Below are positions 6,228 to 8,601 of a stretch of DNA of 8,601 bases, one piece after another. Origin of the DNA: Bacteroidota bacterium. GTDB taxonomy: Bacteria > Bacteroidota > Ignavibacteria > UBA10030 > BY39. The stretch is taken from assembly GCA_018830765.1 (NCBI GenBank), contig JAHJRJ010000006.1:1-8601 (forward strand). Direction: 5' to 3'. Every line of letters starts with the position of its first letter. Within the stretch, counting starts at the first letter, position 1. The notes under the pieces are model-generated. The model was given only the letters and a program-made list of their open reading frames with translations, was not told where the DNA came from and searched no databases. The position numbers and the translations under genes are program-made.

Positions 6228-7592
6228 TCAAACATTTCCAAAAAACTCATCGTGAAGAACCCGTACGGCTTTATCAACATCACTCTCGTTAACAACAAGT
6301 GTGAGATTAATATCGGATGCACCTTCGGAAATCATCTCGATGTTTATGTTCAGCTTAGCGAGAGCTGTAAAAGCCCTTGCCGCAATTCCTGGCGTCTTTT
6401 TCAAACCTTCGCCGACTATACAAACTATACCTTTACTTTTCGCAATTCTTATTTCACCGATTTGATCTAAATCGATCTTGATTTTTTCGAGGTCTTTATC
6501 GTTATCGATCGTCAGGGATACACTGACTTCCGAGGTCGAAACAACATCAACGCTCTTTTCATGATCTGCAAATATGGAAAATAATTTAGCCAAAAAACCG
6601 TGCGCCAAAAACATCCTTGAGGAAGCAATATTGATAACTATTATCCCCTTCTTTGATGCGATGGATTTAACAACAGTTTTATCGTCTGAATCTCCCGTTT
6701 TTAGTATGAGTGTGCCTTCAACCTCAGGTCTGCGTGAGTTTAATATTTTTACAGGAATATTTTTTTGAACAGCAGGCAGAATAGTATTCGGATGAAGTAT
6801 TTTAGCTCCAAAATAAGCCAGCTCCGATGCTTCATTAAAACTCAGTTTTCGAATAAGTCTTGCTTCATGTACAATACGCGGATCGGCGCTCATCATTCCG
6901 TCAACGTCCGTCCATATTTGTATAATTTCGGCATTTAAGACAGAACCAAATAGAGCAGCGCTGTAATCAGAACCGCCGCGACCGATTGTTGTGGTTATTC
7001 CTTGCTCCGTTGCGCCAATAAAACCCTGAGTTATCACTACCTGATTATTTTCTAAAACAGGAAGGAAATATTTTTTTGCTCGTTCTTCAATTTTGTCAAC
7101 CAACGGTTTTGCGGAACCGAAATATGAGTCGGTAATCATCACTTTTCGAGCATTAACCAAACTTGATCGTATGCCTGATACCTCTAACGCAGAGTGTATA
7201 ATCAAAGATGAAAGCCGTTCTCCATAGCTTGTTATTAGGTCAAGCGTTCGAGACGTCAATTCACCCAGAAGATTCACTCCCCTCACGATGTTTTTAATCT
7301 CGTCGAAATATTCTTCTATTTTTCTATTTACTTCAGCCAGCCGATTTTCTTTTAATAACTCATCGCTAATATTTATGTGTCGCTTTTTTAGCGATTCGAC
7401 AATGTTCATTGCATCTGATTCTGACCCATCTTTTACAGTGTGGGCGCATCGAATCAATTCATTCGTAACTCCTGAACAAGCAGAACCCACAACTATTATT
7501 TGTTTTGGGAGTTCTCGTCTAACTATTTTGATTAAACGGTGAATTGCATTGGCATCTTCGACTGAGGTGCCGCCGAATTTCATAATATTCAT
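6228..7592 (-). CDS. lysC: Aspartokinase (monofunctional, two ACT domains)
   Basis: Aspartate kinase phosphorylates L-aspartate, the committed step towards lysine, threonine, methionine and DAP. I choose the ATG at 7592-7590, giving 454 residues that begin MNIMKFGGTSVED. The reading frame extends eight codons further to 7616, but those codons fall inside the 8-bp tandem array, and the family begins just before the KFGG strand. Kinase motifs are KFGGTSVED (5-13), SYGERLS (122-128), the nucleotide-site GRGGSDYS (204-211) and WTDVDGMMSADPR (227-239). Two ACT domains follow (about 314-382 and 388-452), with TSEVSVSLTI and SEGASDINLTL as the effector-binding strands, so feedback inhibition by lysine or threonine is likely. 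No homoserine dehydrogenase domain is attached. No riboswitch is evident upstream. It pairs with the downstream lysA. Confidence 0.95.
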   Translation of the reverse strand: MNIMKFGGTSVEDANAIHRLIKIVRRELPKQIIVVGSACSGVTNELIRCAHTVKDGSESDAMNIVESLKKRHINISDELLKENRLAEVNRKIEEYFDEIKNIVRGVNLLGELTSRTLDLITSYGERLSSLIIHSALEVSGIRSSLVNARKVMITDSYFGSAKPLVDKIEERAKKYFLPVLENNQVVITQGFIGATEQGITTTIGRGGSDYSAALFGSVLNAEIIQIWTDVDGMMSADPRIVHEARLIRKLSFNEASELAYFGAKILHPNTILPAVQKNIPVKILNSRRPEVEGTLILKTGDSDDKTVVKSIASKKGIIVINIASSRMFLAHGFLAKLFSIFADHEKSVDVVSTSEVSVSLTIDNDKDLEKIKIDLDQIGEIRIAKSKGIVCIVGEGLKKTPGIAARAFTALAKLNINIEMISEGASDINLTLVVNESDVDKAVRVLHDEFFGNV

Positions 7593-7736
7593 TTGTTCAT
7601 TTATCCATTGATTCATTTTCTCATCGACTCATCTGTTCATTGTTTCAATGATCCATTACTCCAAACCTCCATCGATTTAATTTTTCCAATCTTTTAAATC
7701 TTTCAATCTTTTAATTTTGCAATCTTGCTATCTCTT
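7587..7736. repeat. Degenerate 8-bp tandem array filling the peptidase-lysC spacer
   Basis: From 7587 to 7674 the sequence divides into eleven consecutive 8-bp units without a break (attcattt, gttcattt, atccattg, attcattt, tctcatcg, actcatct, gttcattg, tttcaatg, atccatta, ctccaaac, ctccatcg). Read on the transcribed strand, all eleven fit NNWTGRRN, and nine contain ATG. After a short bridge, five more 8-bp units built on aatctt run from 7697 to 7736 (aatctttc, aatctttt, aattttgc, aatcttgc, tatctctt) and touch the peptidase stop codon. The left end overlaps the 5' end of the long lysC frame. Confidence 0.85.
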
Positions 7737-8601
7737 ACAACTTCTCCAAAATATAATCCGTTATCATCGTATATAATTGCAGCCGCACAATCCCTCCTGC
7801 AACTCCGTGTGTCCCTCCGGGATAGAAGGCAGTTTGGAATTGTTTGTTGTGCTTTTGAAGTTCGCTGACGAGTGCAATTGTGTTTTGCCAGTGGACGTTA
7901 TCGTCGGCTGTGCCGTGAATGATGAGCAAATTTCCTTTTAATTTACTTGCGTGCGTAGTTGAGGCGCCATCTCTGTAACCATCAGGATTTAATTCGGGTG
8001 TTTGCATAAATCGTTCTGTGTAGATCGTATCGTAAAACTTCCAATCGGTAACGGGGGCAACCGATACGGCGGTCTTAAAGACATCAGCGCCGAGCAGTAT
8101 CGACATACACGCCATATATCCACCGTAACTCCATCCCCAAATTCCGATGCGCGAAACATCTACATACGGAAGCGATGCCAAATATTTTGCGCCTTCTATT
8201 TGATCGGTTGTTTCCCATTTACCCAAATTTTTGTAAGTGATGCTTTTGAAAGCTTTCCCTCTTCCGCCAGTTCCCCTCCCATCAACGCTAACGATGATAT
8301 AACCTTTCTGCGTCAATAAAGTGTACCAGAGAATATTTCTATCCCACTCATTCAAAACAGTTTGCGATCCTGGACCACCGTACACATACATCAGAACGGG
8401 ATATTTTTTTGTCGGATCTCCGCCAGAGGTCAACGACTCGACTCGTCGAGCGGATCCGCCTTCGGCGGAAAAATCCACAGGTTTCATCATCCAGCCGTTC
8501 AATTCAACGCCGTCGATTGTGTTGAATTTGAAAAATTCCCTTTGGCTTAATCGATACTCATCGTAAGCAGGGACTCTATTTTCTTCCACCTGTCGAATTA
8601 A
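7735..8601 (-). CDS. Dipeptidyl peptidase IV-like S9B prolyl peptidase (partial, N-terminus off the right edge)
   Basis: This is the C-terminal alpha/beta-hydrolase domain of an S9 family serine peptidase, usually an exported enzyme that clips X-Pro dipeptides. The frame stays open to the window edge; a GTG at 8589 is not a credible start because typical family sequence (RQVEENRVPAYDEYRL) continues across it. In the 288 visible residues, numbered from the edge, the motifs are KYPVLMYVYGGPGSQ with the oxyanion Tyr (about 74), the nucleophile S158 in GWSYGGYM, D233 in HGTADDNVH and H265 in GGTHGVAGG. The triad is complete. The N-terminal beta-propeller and any signal peptide lie outside. Residues 45-64, between KPVDF and KKYP, form an unusual Gly/Ser/Arg-rich insert encoded by a palindromic repeat. 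The gene ends at the tandem array that leads to lysC. Confidence 0.93.
   Translation of the reverse strand, partial: LIRQVEENRVPAYDEYRLSQREFFKFNTIDGVELNGWMMKPVDFSAEGGSARRVESLTSGGDPTKKYPVLMYVYGGPGSQTVLNEWDRNILWYTLLTQKGYIIVSVDGRGTGGRGKAFKSITYKNLGKWETTDQIEGAKYLASLPYVDVSRIGIWGWSYGGYMACMSILLGADVFKTAVSVAPVTDWKFYDTIYTERFMQTPELNPDGYRDGASTTHASKLKGNLLIIHGTADDNVHWQNTIALVSELQKHNKQFQTAFYPGGTHGVAGGIVRLQLYTMITDYILEKL
8413..8469. repeat. Palindromic repeat inserted in frame within the peptidase gene
   Basis: The segment holds three palindromic modules: tcgactcgtcgag (8438-8450), the perfect 10-bp palindrome gcggatccgc (8450-8459) and the hairpin tccgcc-ttc-ggcgga (8455-8469). A near copy of part of it, cggatctccgcc, lies at 8413-8424, so the block is bounded by imperfect direct repeats. 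It encodes SAEGGSARRVESLTSGGDP. The first module recurs at 4767-4779 and the hairpin core recurs, with one change, at 1410-1424. Confidence 0.7.

Noticed and set aside
7617..7734. Lysine riboswitch upstream of lysC
   Set aside because: The spacer is only about 120 bp and is a low-complexity periodic array without the conserved paired regions. Control is more likely through the ACT domains.
8587..8589. GTG as the peptidase start
   Set aside because: The frame is open to the window edge and the sequence before and after is continuous family sequence, with the N-terminal propeller expected upstream. The gene is cut, not short.

Overview
The window carries one strand of housekeeping genes, all reading right to left (minus strand), and has an ordinary moderate-to-low GC content. 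The proteins and the signals around them suggest a member of the Bacteroidota/Chlorobiota-Ignavibacteria side of the FCB group. This is an inference. It rests on the near absence of Shine-Dalgarno sites, a TTTG-N20-TAAATTTG promoter that fits the Bacteroidota sigma consensus, a DPP4-type S9B peptidase, a split nuoC/nuoD complex I operon, and spacers filled with low-complexity repeats. No marker gene fixes the taxon.

Layout in the direction of transcription, from the right edge: (1) the C-terminal half of a DPP4-like prolyl peptidase (7735-8601, open at the right edge); (2) lysC, aspartokinase with two ACT domains; (3) lysA, diaminopimelate decarboxylase; (4) a 204-bp spacer with a candidate promoter; (5) nuoA-nuoB-nuoC-nuoD-nuoE-nuoF, the start of an NADH:quinone oxidoreductase (complex I) operon, with nuoF cut by the left edge a few residues short of its end. 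nuoA/nuoB overlap, nuoB/nuoC and nuoC/nuoD nearly touch, and larger spacers separate nuoD/nuoE and nuoE/nuoF. LysC and LysA catalyse the first and last steps of DAP-lysine synthesis. NuoA is membrane-embedded, NuoB/C/D form the quinone-reducing connecting module, and NuoE/F form the NADH-oxidising tip.

The genes are conventional. What stands out lies between them, and once inside one. Three spacers consist largely of degenerate tandem arrays with periods of 7, 8 or 9 bp that share a vocabulary on the transcribed strand (a WTGRR-like core). In the peptidase-lysC spacer the 8-bp register runs about 150 bp and continues into the apparent 5' end of lysC, which argues for a shorter lysC. Palindromic repeats sit in the nuoE-nuoF, nuoA-lysA and lysA-lysC spacers. 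One copy appears to have inserted in frame into the peptidase, adding about 17 residues between its beta-propeller and hydrolase regions. The nuoA-lysA copy is flanked by perfect 13-bp direct repeats. No RNA genes, CRISPR arrays, insertion sequences or defence genes were seen, and no gene-free stretch exceeds about 205 bp.
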